Positions 1-6,889 of a stretch of 11,282 nt of DNA are shown in pieces. How positions within the stretch are numbered: position 1 is the first letter of the stretch; each line of letters starts with the position of its first letter. The translations under genes and the position numbers were made by a program. This DNA comes from Thermus kawarayensis JCM 12314 (GTDB taxonomy: Bacteria; Deinococcota; Deinococci; Deinococcales; Thermaceae). Location of the stretch: assembly GCA_001311545.1 (NCBI GenBank), contig BBBL01000021.1, positions 1-11,282 on the forward strand, in the 5' to 3' direction. The notes under the pieces are model-generated. The model was not told the origin of the DNA. It made no database searches and saw nothing but the letters and a program-made list of their open reading frames with translations.

Positions 1-394
1 CGAGCTCTTCGGCCATGGCCTCGGGCAGGGCTGCCCGGGCCCGCGCCAGCTCCGGGCGACGGACCACCCGGGCCCCAATGGCCTCCCCAAAGAGGCGGCG
101 CATGAGGAAGGCCTCCCGGCCCTCGAGGTCGGGGAAGTAGTGAAGGGGCTCGGGCACCTTGACCCCGTGGGCCTGGGCCACCTGGAGGAGGCGGAACTCG
201 TGGGCCAGGGGGAGGGTGCCCTGATAGATCACCCCACCTCCTGCCCGGCGGAGGAAGAGGGGATAGGTACCCTCCCGGGTCCGGTAATCCACCGCCCAGG
301 CTTCCTTGGAGGCTCCTCCGGGGAGGCGCTTGAGCTCCAGGACCTCCCCCGGTCCCAGGACTTCCCGTAAGGCGGCTTCCAGGGCTTCCCTCAT
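1..394 (-). CDS. APH-like phosphotransferase (ACAD10/11-type kinase domain), 5' part, runs off left edge
   Basis: Reading leftward from ATG 394-392 gives 131 codons without a stop, starting MREALEAALREVLGPGEVLE, and the frame is still open at the window edge. Visible are a glycine-rich nucleotide loop with PGGASKEAWAVDY at about residues 24-36, then FLRRAGGGVIY, LAHEFRLLQVAQAHGVKVPE, and FLMRRLFGEAIGARVV. This order is typical of the aminoglycoside-phosphotransferase/choline-kinase fold in its acyl-CoA-dehydrogenase-linked branch, not of true drug-resistance enzymes. The catalytic loop and metal-binding Asp would lie beyond the window. The start overlaps the stop of the upstream acyl-CoA dehydrogenase gene by 4 bases (ATGA), so the two are translationally coupled. 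Known family members (ACAD10/11 N-terminal half; LvaA) phosphorylate the 4-hydroxyl of 4-hydroxyacyl-CoA. That role is inferred here from family and neighbour. No frameshift is seen in the visible part. Confidence 0.85.
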   Translation of the reverse strand, partial: MREALEAALREVLGPGEVLELKRLPGGASKEAWAVDYRTREGTYPLFLRRAGGGVIYQGTLPLAHEFRLLQVAQAHGVKVPEPLHYFPDLEGREAFLMRRLFGEAIGARVVRRPELARARAALPEAMAEEL

Positions 395-1548
395 GGCCTA
401 AGCCCCTTGAATAGGGCCCGCTTGCCGATGCTTGCTCGGTGAACCTCGCTGGGCCCATCGTAGATGCGGAAGGGCCGAACCTCCCGGTAGAAGATGGAGA
501 GGGGGATGTCCTCGCTGACCCCCAGGCCCCCGGTGATCTGCACCGCACGGTCCACCGCCCGGCCCACTGCCTCGGCCACAAAAACCTTGGCCATGGAGGC
601 TCGTGGCGGACCCTCTCTCCCTGGTCCAGCTTCCAGGCGGCGTGCCAGACCATGAGCCGGGCAGCGTGAAGCTCCATGTGGCTGTCGGCGATCATGAACT
701 GGACCCCTTGGTGCTCGGCAAGCTTCCGTCCGAAGGAGTCCCTCCGGAGGGCATACTCCTGGGCGAGCTCGGTGGCCCGAACCCCCACCCCCAGCCAGCG
801 CATACAGTGGGTGAGCCGGGCCGGGTCCAGGCGGAGCTCGGCGTACTCGAAGCCCCTCCCCACCTCGCCCAAGACCGCCTCCTCCCCCACCTCGCACCCC
901 TCGAGGACCAGCTCCCCGTGCCCGCCCACGGTCCAGTGGTCCATGGTGGGGATGGTGCGCACCAGCTTGAGGCCGGGGTTTTCCCGGTCCACCAGGAAGA
1001 TGGTGGGTCCTTCCTCCGCCCGGGCCAGGACAAGGAAGAAGGCCGCGCCCTCGGCCCCCGTGGTGAACCACTTCCGCCCCTCCAGGACGAAGCCCTTCCC
1101 CTTCCGCCTGGCGGTGGTCTTCAGGAGGGTAGGATCGGCCCCGGCCCCATGGGTTCGGTCATGGCGAAGCGCTCCGGACTTCCCCGGCGGCCAGGGGTTC
1201 CAGGTAGCGCCGCTTCTGCTCGGGGCTGGCTACCTTGTGGAGGAGGTGCATGTTGCCCTCGTCCGGGGCAGCGGCGTTCAGCGCCCTGGGCCCGAGGAGG
1301 CTCCGCCCCGCCTCCTCCAGGACCACGGCGAGCTGGGTCCAGGAAAGCCCAAGCCCCCCCAGCTCCTTGGGCAGATGGGGTAGGAAAAGCCCCCGGGCCC
1401 GGGCCTCCCGCTGGAGCTCCTGGGTCACCGCCTCCAGGCGGGTCAGGTCCCGGGCCACCTCCACTTCCCGGGGGATGACCGCCTCCTCCAGGAAGGCCCA
1501 CACCCTTTCCCTAAGCGCCTCCGTCTCCCGGTCCAGGCCGAAGTCCAT
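391..1548 (-). CDS. Acyl-CoA dehydrogenase, ACAD10/11-like, broken by three single-base deletions
   Basis: FAD flavoenzyme expected to act on an acyl-CoA, cytoplasmic. It starts at ATG 1548-1546 (MDFGLDRETEALRERVWAFL) with a strong AGGAGGTG site at 1560-1553. Homology passes through three frames. One base is missing near 1169 (restores RSAFAMTEP), one in the C4 run 1139-1142 (restores MGPGADPTLLKTTARR), and one near 600/601 (restores RVRHEASMAKVF). The repaired protein is about 386 residues, normal for the family. Features in order are DEGNMHLLHKVASPEQKRRY, FAMTEP (flavin/substrate region), KWFTTGA, TMDHWTVGGHGELVLEGCEV, HCMRWLGVG, DSFGRKLAEHQGVQFMIAD, QITGGLGVSED and the C-terminal FRIYDGPSEVHR. 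The DGPSEVH ending, in place of the YEGT with catalytic Glu of MCAD-type enzymes, matches the ACAD10/11 branch. Its stop overlaps the kinase start by 4 bases, and its 5' end overlaps the regulator gene by 38 bases. The breaks are probably sequence errors, but a decaying gene cannot be excluded. Confidence 0.85.
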
Positions 1549-1975
1549 CCTGCACCTCCTCCGGGGCGAAGTGCTTGGTCAAGAAGCGATAGAAGCGCCG
1601 GATCATGCGTTCCTGTCGCTCCATGCTGGCCAGCACCTCCCCCGTTTTCCTCCACATGGCCAGGAGCTCCTCGTCCGAGAGGGGGATGTCCTCCCGCTTC
1701 CAGTCTTCCCGGTACGTGCCGTCGGGGCGGAAGATGGCCTTTTTGAGGAGCATGATCTTGCGGATCTCCTCCAGGGAAAAGCCGAGCTGGTTCAAGTCCT
1801 GAATATCCTGGACTAGAAAGAGGGCGAACTCCGTGTAGAGCTTCCGCCCTCCCTGGGTTAGGGCTCCGGGTTCCAGGAGCCCGAGCTGGGCGTAGTGTTG
1901 GAGGATTCTGCGGCTGATCCCCGCTGCCCGGGCCAGGTCGCTCAGGGAGTAGAGGGAGGGGAGGGAGGACTCCAC
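1511..1975 (-). CDS. MerR-family transcriptional regulator
   Basis: Intact reading frame. I choose GTG 1975-1973 (then ESSLPSLYSLSDLARAAG), giving 154 residues. An in-frame GTG at 2011 would add 12 residues (MYILDSAWYIGV) but would put the start inside the likely promoter. No good ribosome site precedes 1975, and a TACATT -10 box ends 6 bases before it. This fits a leaderless mRNA, which is common in the Thermus-Deinococcus group. The N-terminal half is a MerR winged helix: helix-turn-helix YSLSDLARAAGISRRILQHY, then LGLLEPGALTQGGRKLYTE, then LGFSLEEIRKIM. The C-terminal part (MWRKTGEVLASMERQERMIR) looks like the dimerising coiled coil. There is no B12 or metal-ligand cysteine domain, so the inducer is unknown, perhaps an acyl-CoA or aromatic acid. 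Its 3' end overlaps the acyl-CoA dehydrogenase gene by 38 bases. It probably controls both itself and the divergent ligase/transporter operon. Confidence 0.88.
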   Translation of the reverse strand: MESSLPSLYSLSDLARAAGISRRILQHYAQLGLLEPGALTQGGRKLYTEFALFLVQDIQDLNQLGFSLEEIRKIMLLKKAIFRPDGTYREDWKREDIPLSDEELLAMWRKTGEVLASMERQERMIRRFYRFLTKHFAPEEVQDGLRPGPGDGGA

Positions 1976-1981
1976 AACCCC

Positions 1982-2010
1982 AATGTACCACGCGCTGTCC
2001 AAGATGTACA
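1982..2010 (-). promoter_or_regulatory. Putative leftward promoter for the MerR gene, leaderless
   Basis: On the minus strand, TGTACA (2010-2005) and TACATT (1987-1982) are 17 bp apart. Each matches 4 of 6 consensus bases, and TACATT fits the TAnnnT pattern. Expected initiation about 7 bases downstream falls at the GTG at 1975, so the transcript would start at or next to the start codon. This is a weak promoter by sequence and rests on pattern reading only. Confidence 0.45.
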
Positions 2011-2031
2011 CGCATGTTCATACTTGACATG
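2005..2031. promoter_or_regulatory. Putative MerR operator between and over divergent -35 boxes
   Basis: Three related hexamers follow one another: palindromic TGTACA at 2005-2010, TGTTCA at 2015-2020 and TTGACA at 2024-2029, spaced about 9-10 bp, close to one helical turn. Overlaid is an inverted repeat, CATGT 2013-2017 and ACATG 2027-2031, with a 9-bp centre. The last hexamer is the rightward -35 and the first is the leftward -35. A protein bound here would control both promoters. The regulator encoded next door is the obvious candidate. This is inference from position and symmetry. Confidence 0.45.
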
Positions 2032-2053
2032 TCCCGGGCGCTTCGCGTATAGT
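2024..2053 (+). promoter_or_regulatory. Strong rightward promoter of the ligase/transporter operon
   Basis: A perfect TTGACA -35 at 2024-2029, an 18-bp spacer, and TATAGT (5 of 6) at 2048-2053. Initiation is expected near 2060. A CGGAGG ribosome site at 2071-2076 and a GTG at 2082 follow directly. The slightly long 18-bp spacer and the overlapping repeats fit control by a MerR-type protein, which can repress or realign such a promoter. This is the only good promoter I see for the whole plus-strand gene run. Confidence 0.8.
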
Positions 2054-2081
2054 ATGGGCAAACCTCTCAGCGGAGGCCCCT

Positions 2082-2276
2082 GTGTCCCGGTATTGGCAAC
2101 CCGAGGTAGAGACCCTTCCTCGAAGCCGTTTGGAGGCGCTGCAGTTGGAGCTCCTCCGGAAGCAGATAGTGGGGTTTGGTCAGAAAAGCCTCTTCTGCCA
2201 AAAGGGCGCAGGTTTAGAAAAACGGGGTAAAGGAAGTCTCCCGCTTGGGAGGGGAGACCAAGTATGGAGGCTATAA
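2082..2276 (+). pseudogene. paaK: N-terminal remnant of a phenylacetate-CoA ligase
   Basis: A 64-codon frame starts at GTG 2082, 5 bases after CGGAGG. The beginning, MSRYWQPEVETLPRSRLEAL, followed by QLELLRKQIVGFGQKSLF, matches the very N-terminus of phenylacetate-CoA ligases (pattern YWQPEVETLPRERLEALQ...L...KSPFY). Similarity fades after about 45 residues at roughly 2220. The catalytic body (about 430 residues in intact enzymes) is absent, and the frame closes inside the next gene's start. The promoter therefore probably once drove a paaK-led operon whose first gene was deleted or replaced. The remnant may still be translated as a short leader. Base composition drops sharply just after it. 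Confidence 0.65.
2236..2258 (+). promoter_or_regulatory. Stem-loop over the ligase ribosome-binding site
   Basis: CTCCC 2238-2242 pairs perfectly with GGGAG 2247-2251 across a GCTT loop. Alternatively GTCTCCC 2236-2242 pairs with GGGAGAC 2252-2258. Both folds bury part of the purine-rich ribosome site GGGAGGGGAG at 2247-2256 that serves ATG 2264. Translation of the upstream remnant would melt the hairpin, so coupling is possible. There is no U-tract, so it is not a terminator. Function is inferred. Confidence 0.35.
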
Positions 2277-3775
2277 CGGAAATCCACTACAAAAGAGAGG
2301 TGCGGGTGTATCCTCAACGCCCTAGGCGCCTTGAAAGTATCCTTGTTGAGAGCACAAAAAGTTTTAGCGATAAGGACTCTTTAGTCCAAATAGGGGGTGC
2401 CCGACTTACTTACGCCGAGCTAGCAGACAAGGTAGAAAGGCTAGCCGCTTGGCTCCAAAAGAGAGGGATACAACCTGGTGATCGGGTTGCACTAGCCCTG
2501 GGTAACACCGTTTTCTTCCCCCTGTGGTCCCTAGCAACTCTCCGAGCAGGGGCTGTCGTCTTGCCCGTGAACCTTCGCCTCCACCCAGAAGAGGTGAGCG
2601 TCATCCTTGCAGATAGCCTCCCCAAGCTGGTTGTAGCTGGAGAAGAGGCTCTCCACTTAAGCTCCGTTCTTTCTAGTTACACTGTGGTAAAGGCTGAAGA
2701 AGTGGAGGGTGAAAACGCCCCCCGAGTGGAGGAAGGATTTTCCGAGGATGACCCGGCTTTTCTGATTTATACTTCTGGTACCACTGGGCGCCCCAAAGGT
2801 GTAATCCTTACCCACTTCAACGTAATCCATAGCCTCCTCCATTACCGAGAAGTTTTCGGTACGGTTCCCGAGGATCGCACCCTTGTGGCTGTCCCTCTCT
2901 TCCACGTAACGGGCCTTATTGGTCAGTTTCTCCACATGTTACTTGTTGGCGGTACCAGCGTACTCCTGCCTAAATATCAGACAGAAACCTTCCTAGATGC
3001 TCTGGAAAGGGAGGGTATCACTTTCACCTTTGCCGTGCCTACCATTTATGCTTTTCTCCTCGCTCATGGACTCGCGGGGCGATCCCTATCCTCCTGGCGG
3101 CTTGCCGCCTATGGGGGGGCTCCTATGCCCTTGGCAGTCCTCCAAGGTCTCCGAGAAACCCTCCCCGGCTTAGATCTGCGCAACGCCTACGGAGCCACCG
3201 AAACAGCAAGCCCAGCCACGCTTATGCCAGCTTCTCAAACGGAGAGAAAACCGCTTTCTGTGGGGAAACCGGTTCCTAAGGGGGAAATCCGCATAGCCGA
3301 ACCAGGCCTGGATGGGGTGGGAGAGATACTTATTGGAGGCCCCATGGTGACGCCTGGCTACTACAACCGACCCGAGGAAACCGCTCGCTCCTTTACAGAA
3401 GAGGGTTACTGGCGTTCAGGAGATCTGGGTTACTTGGACGAAGAGGGGTTCCTTTTCGTAGTAGACCGTCTAAAGGAGGTGATCAACGCGGGGGAGAAAA
3501 AAATCTACAGCCAGGAGGTAGAAAACGTTCTCTACCAGCACCCCGGTGTCTTGGAGGCGGCCGTTGTAGGAATCCCAGATCCAGTCTTTGGAGAGAGGGT
3601 AAAGGCGGTGGTAGTTCCGAGGCCCGGGGTAGATCTAAGTCCTGAAGAGCTGCAGCGGTTTATAGGTGAAAGACTGGCCCACTACAAGGTCCCGGAAGAG
3701 ATCGAATTCCGCAAAAGCCTACCAAGAAATGCGGGAGGGAAGGTTCTCAAAGGCCTTTTGCGCCAGGGAAAGTAA
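2264..3775 (+). CDS. AMP-forming acyl-CoA ligase (class I adenylate-forming enzyme)
   Basis: Intact, 503 residues, the usual size for acyl- or aryl-CoA synthetases. It would activate a carboxylic acid with ATP to acyl-AMP, then to acyl-CoA. Start ATG 2264 has GGGAGGGGAG 8 bases upstream. Motifs in order: phosphate loop YTSGTTGRPKG at 169-179; FHVTG at 213-217; AYGATETAS around 308-316 (A5, adenine pocket); YWRSGDLGYLDEEG at 382-395 with ribose-binding Asp387; hinge/A8 DRLKEVINAGEKKIYSQEVE at 401-420; and PRNAGGKVLKG at 487-497 with catalytic Lys493. The A8 stretch reads GEKKIYSQEVE instead of the usual GENIYPxEVE. The acid substrate cannot be read from sequence. Medium-chain, aromatic or 4-hydroxy acids are all possible, and the neighbouring paaK remnant hints at aromatics. 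Codon use is AT-richer than the flanks (a 60-base stretch at 2341-2400 is about 43% GC versus about 73% at 10261-10320). This suggests acquisition by transfer. The binding-protein gene follows after 15 bases. Confidence 0.9.
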   Translation: MEAITEIHYKREVRVYPQRPRRLESILVESTKSFSDKDSLVQIGGARLTYAELADKVERLAAWLQKRGIQPGDRVALALGNTVFFPLWSLATLRAGAVVLPVNLRLHPEEVSVILADSLPKLVVAGEEALHLSSVLSSYTVVKAEEVEGENAPRVEEGFSEDDPAFLIYTSGTTGRPKGVILTHFNVIHSLLHYREVFGTVPEDRTLVAVPLFHVTGLIGQFLHMLLVGGTSVLLPKYQTETFLDALEREGITFTFAVPTIYAFLLAHGLAGRSLSSWRLAAYGGAPMPLAVLQGLRETLPGLDLRNAYGATETASPATLMPASQTERKPLSVGKPVPKGEIRIAEPGLDGVGEILIGGPMVTPGYYNRPEETARSFTEEGYWRSGDLGYLDEEGFLFVVDRLKEVINAGEKKIYSQEVENVLYQHPGVLEAAVVGIPDPVFGERVKAVVVPRPGVDLSPEELQRFIGERLAHYKVPEEIEFRKSLPRNAGGKVLKGLLRQGK

Positions 3776-3790
3776 AGGGGAGGTGGACCA

Positions 3791-5061
3791 ATGAAAAGGT
3801 TGTGGGCGTTGTGGTTGGGTTTGTTCGGCCTTGTGGCGATGGCTCAGAAGCCTTCAGAAGTTAAAGTGGGCATTGTTACCTTCTTGTCCGGCCCCGCATC
3901 GGTCTTTGGCGTCCCTGCAAAGAACGCTGCTGACCTGCTCATCGAGAGTTGGAATCGGGAGGGTGGGATTGCAGGTGCTCGCCTCCGCCCAATAGTGGTG
4001 GATGAAGCAGGTGGTCCGGAAAAGCAAGTGGCAGAGCTGCGACGGCTGGTCCTAGATGAAAGGGTGGATGTGGTCATCGGATACATCTCCAGCGCAGACT
4101 GCCTGGCGGTAGCCCCGGTGGCCGAAGAGCTCAAGGTACCCCTTATCCTCTTTGACTGCGGTACTCCCCAGATCTTTGAGGAGCGGCGTTACACCTACGT
4201 CTTCCGGACGGCAGCCCACGCTACCCTGGACAGCGTAGCAGCGGCCCTCTATGTTCTCAAGACTAACCCCAACATCCGTACCATAGCAGGGATTAACCAG
4301 GATTACGCCTGGGGCCGGGACTCCTGGGAACTCTTCAAATCCACTATCCTAGCCCTTAAGCCGGACGTGAAGGTAGTGGCCGAACTATGGCCTAGGCTCT
4401 ACGCTGGTGACTACTCCACAGAGATCTCCCGCCTGCTCGCTTTGCGGCCCGACGTCATTCACTCCAGCTTCTGGGGAGGCGATTTGGTGAGCTTCGTTCG
4501 CCAGGGACTCGGGCGGGGCCTCTTCAGCAGGAGCCGGGTGGTCCTCACCGCGGGGGAGCACATGCTCCAAGAATTGGGACGCACCTTGCCCAACGGAGTT
4601 GCCATCGGAGCCCGGGGAGACCATTGGTTCTTACACCCCAAGGCCAAGGACAACCCTGAGCACAGGGCTTTTGTGGAGGAGTATCGTCGACGCTTCAACC
4701 GCTACCCGGTCTATCCCGCTTACCACATGACCCAGGCTCTCCTGACGTTGCGGGCTGGCTACGAGAGGGCCCTCAGGACCACTGGGGGACGTTGGCCTAC
4801 CAAGGAAGAACTTGTCCGGGCCTGGTGGGGCTCGAGGTCCCAACGTTCACGGGCACCATTCGCATTCGTGAGGATCACCAAGCAGTGGAGGATGCTCTCT
4901 ACGGTACAACGGTCCAGACTTCCCAGTATCCCTTTGCGATCTTGGAGCGAGTGATCCTTTTCCCGGCGGAGCTGGTGAACCCGCCCGTGGGGGTCAAATC
5001 CCTGGACTGGGTGAAGACCTTGCGGCCTGAGCTCCTCCGCCGGGTTCCCGATCCCCGATGA
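3791..5061 (+). CDS. Liv-type ABC transporter periplasmic substrate-binding protein, one frameshift
   Basis: It captures a small organic acid or amide outside the membrane and delivers it to LivHM. Start ATG 3791 follows GGGGAGGTG. The N-terminus MKRLWALWLGLFGLVAMA is a Sec signal peptide, with likely cleavage before QKPSEVKVG. The mature part opens with VGIVTFLSGPASVFGVPAKN and continues with SWNREGGIAGARLRPIVVDE and QVAELRRLVLDERVDVVIG. These are hallmarks of the Peripla_BP_6/LivK fold. Two cysteines, 104 and 123, could form a disulfide. The frame breaks at about 4821-4822, where GCCTGG should read GCCCTGG. One added base joins ...KEELVRA to LVGLEVPTFTGTIRIREDHQ and gives a protein of about 423 residues. 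The stop overlaps the livH start (ATGA at 5058). The ligand is unknown. The family covers branched amino acids, urea, amides and aromatic acids, and the operon favours a carboxylate. Confidence 0.87.
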
Positions 5062-5957
5062 GCAGCCTCCTCGCGCTAGCCCTTCTGGACGGCTTGGTCT
5101 ACGGCAGCCTCCTCTTCCTGGTGGCCGTGGGCCTTACCCTGGTGTTTGGCGTTCTCAGGATCCTGAACATCGCCCATGGGAGCTTCTATGCCTTGGGAGC
5201 GTACTTGGGGGTAGTCCTGGGGCTGGCGGCGGCGCAAGCTCTGGGAAACCCCTGGTTTAGCTACCCGGCCCTTCTCCTTGCGGCGATTTTGGTGGGAGGG
5301 TGCTTTGGTCCTGTGGTCGAGCGGTTTATCCTGCGCTGGGCCTACGACCGCCCGGAGGCGCTTCAGCTGTTGATCACCTTTTCCCTCTTCCTCATTTTGG
5401 AGGATGTCCAGAAGCTTCTCTTCGGCGTTCAACCCTACTTTCTGGACATGCCCTTTCGACTTCTGGGGACCGTGGAACTTGGGGGCGTGCCTTACGCCTG
5501 GTACCAGCTTCTCCTCATCCTGGTGGCTACGCTGGTGCTCCTTAGCCTCCGGGTCCTTCTGCGGGGCACTCCTCTTGGGAAGATCTTGATGGCCGTGGTG
5601 GCAGACCGGGAGATGGCCCAAGCCCTTGGCGTGGACGCCAGGCGGATCTACCTTATAGCTTTCAGCCTGGGCACAGGGCTAGCAGCCCTCGGGGGAGCCC
5701 TGGCCTCGCCCACGGTCACCATTGCCCCAGGGCTTGGGGCGGAGGCGATCGTCCTTTCCTTCGCAGTGGTGGCCGTGGGGGGACTGGGGCAGATCGAGGG
5801 AGCAGCCATTGGGGCCCTGCTCATCGGTTTGGGACGTTCGTTGGCCGTGTACCTCCTTCCCGAGCTGGATGTGGTGGTGCCTTATCTGGTCATGGTCTTG
5901 GTGCTCCTGTTCCGGCCTGTGGGAATCCTTGGGTCGGTGGAGGTGCGGCGGATATGA
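5058..5957 (+). CDS. livH: Branched-chain-type ABC transporter permease LivH
   Basis: Intact, 299 residues, inner-membrane permease subunit pairing with LivM. It has the family signature GLTLVFGVLRILNIAHGSFY at about 26-45, roughly eight hydrophobic segments, and the ATPase-docking (EAA-like) loop ADREMAQALGVDARRIYLIA followed by SLGTGLAALGGALASP. The C-terminus ends FRPVGILGSVEVRRI, as usual. It overlaps both neighbours by 4 bases (ATGA at 5058 and at 5954), which implies coupled translation of the membrane complex. Confidence 0.94.
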   Translation: MSSLLALALLDGLVYGSLLFLVAVGLTLVFGVLRILNIAHGSFYALGAYLGVVLGLAAAQALGNPWFSYPALLLAAILVGGCFGPVVERFILRWAYDRPEALQLLITFSLFLILEDVQKLLFGVQPYFLDMPFRLLGTVELGGVPYAWYQLLLILVATLVLLSLRVLLRGTPLGKILMAVVADREMAQALGVDARRIYLIAFSLGTGLAALGGALASPTVTIAPGLGAEAIVLSFAVVAVGGLGQIEGAAIGALLIGLGRSLAVYLLPELDVVVPYLVMVLVLLFRPVGILGSVEVRRI

Positions 5958-6889
5958 GGCGGAGCCTCTTCTTTTCCCTTGTCCTTGCCCTCCTTGTGGC
6001 CACCCTCCCCCTCTTTTTCCCCTGGCTGAGCTTCGTGTTCACCCTGCTCTGGCCAAGGGGCTGGCCGCCTTAGGGATCGCCCTGCTTCTTCGGGCCGGCC
6101 TCGTCTCCTTTGGGCATGGCCTCTTCTATGGGGCTGGGGCTTATGCGGTGGCGTTTGCCTTGCGAAGCGCCTTTCTAGACACCTTTTTCCTACTCACCGT
6201 GGCCTTACTGGTTACCTTAGCCCTGGGTTTCCTAGTGGGCCTCTTCGTAAGCCGTTATCGAGGGATCTTCTTCGCCATGCTGAACCTGGCCTTCTCCATG
6301 GTGTTCTACGCTCTTTTGGCCAAGTTCTACTATCTGACAGGGGGCACGGACGGCCTACGAGTGCCCACCCCTACCCTTTTCGGACTCACCCTGGACCGAA
6401 CCCTTTTTGGGGAGGCCCTCTTCTACCTTTCCCTTGGCCTTGTCCTCCTTCTAGGGGCAGGAGTGAGCTTCTTCCTGAGAACCCCATGGGGGAGGCCCTC
6501 GCGGCGATTCGAGCCAATGAGGTACGCCTGGAGTACCTAGGGATCCCCGTTCAGAGGGTAGTCCTCTTGGCCTACGTTCTTTCGGCAGGCCTGGCGGGTT
6601 TGGGAGGGGCCTTAGCGGGCATTGCTGTGGGCCACGTGGTGCCGGAACTGGCCTACTGGGTGGCCTCCGGTGAGTTTGTCTACATTGCCCTCCTTGGAGG
6701 TACCGGAGGGGCTCTCGGGCCCTTTCTCGGGGCCTTAGCCTACGAACTAATCCGCACCTTCGCCTTCAAGTACCTAGCCTACTCCTGGCAACTCATCCTG
6801 GGAGCGACTATGCTTCTGGTCATCTTCTTCCTCCCGGAGGACTCTGGGCCCTCCTGGGAGAAAGGAGGCGACGTGCGCCCACTTCTTGA
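5954..6889 (+). CDS. livM: Branched-chain-type ABC transporter permease LivM, three frameshifts
   Basis: Second permease of the importer. It starts at ATG 5954 (MRRSLFFSLVLALLVATLPL). Homology steps through three frames. One base is missing near 6045, rejoining FVFTL to ALAKGLAALGIALLLRAGL. One is missing in the G5 run 6488-6492, rejoining RTPWG to EALAAIRANEVRLEYLGIPV. One is missing at 6836-6837, turning LPEDSGPSWEKG into LPGGLWALLGERRRRAPTS with a stop at 6887-6889. The repaired protein has about 312 residues, normal for LivM. Visible motifs are LVSFGHGLFYGAGAYA, the docking loop EALAAIRANEVRLEYLGI, and ALLGGTGGALGPFLGAL. All three losses shift the frame the same way. Without the third repair LivM would read straight into LivG as a fusion, which I regard as an artefact. 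Confidence 0.88.

Noticed and set aside
603..1478. Long plus-strand open frame of 291 codons
   Set aside because: It lies antisense to the acyl-CoA dehydrogenase, is low-complexity Pro/Gly-rich, and is the usual shadow of GC-rich coding DNA.
5076..5621. Minus-strand open frame of 181 codons opposite livH
   Set aside because: Lys/Gln/Glu-rich shadow of a hydrophobic membrane gene, with no recognisable domain.
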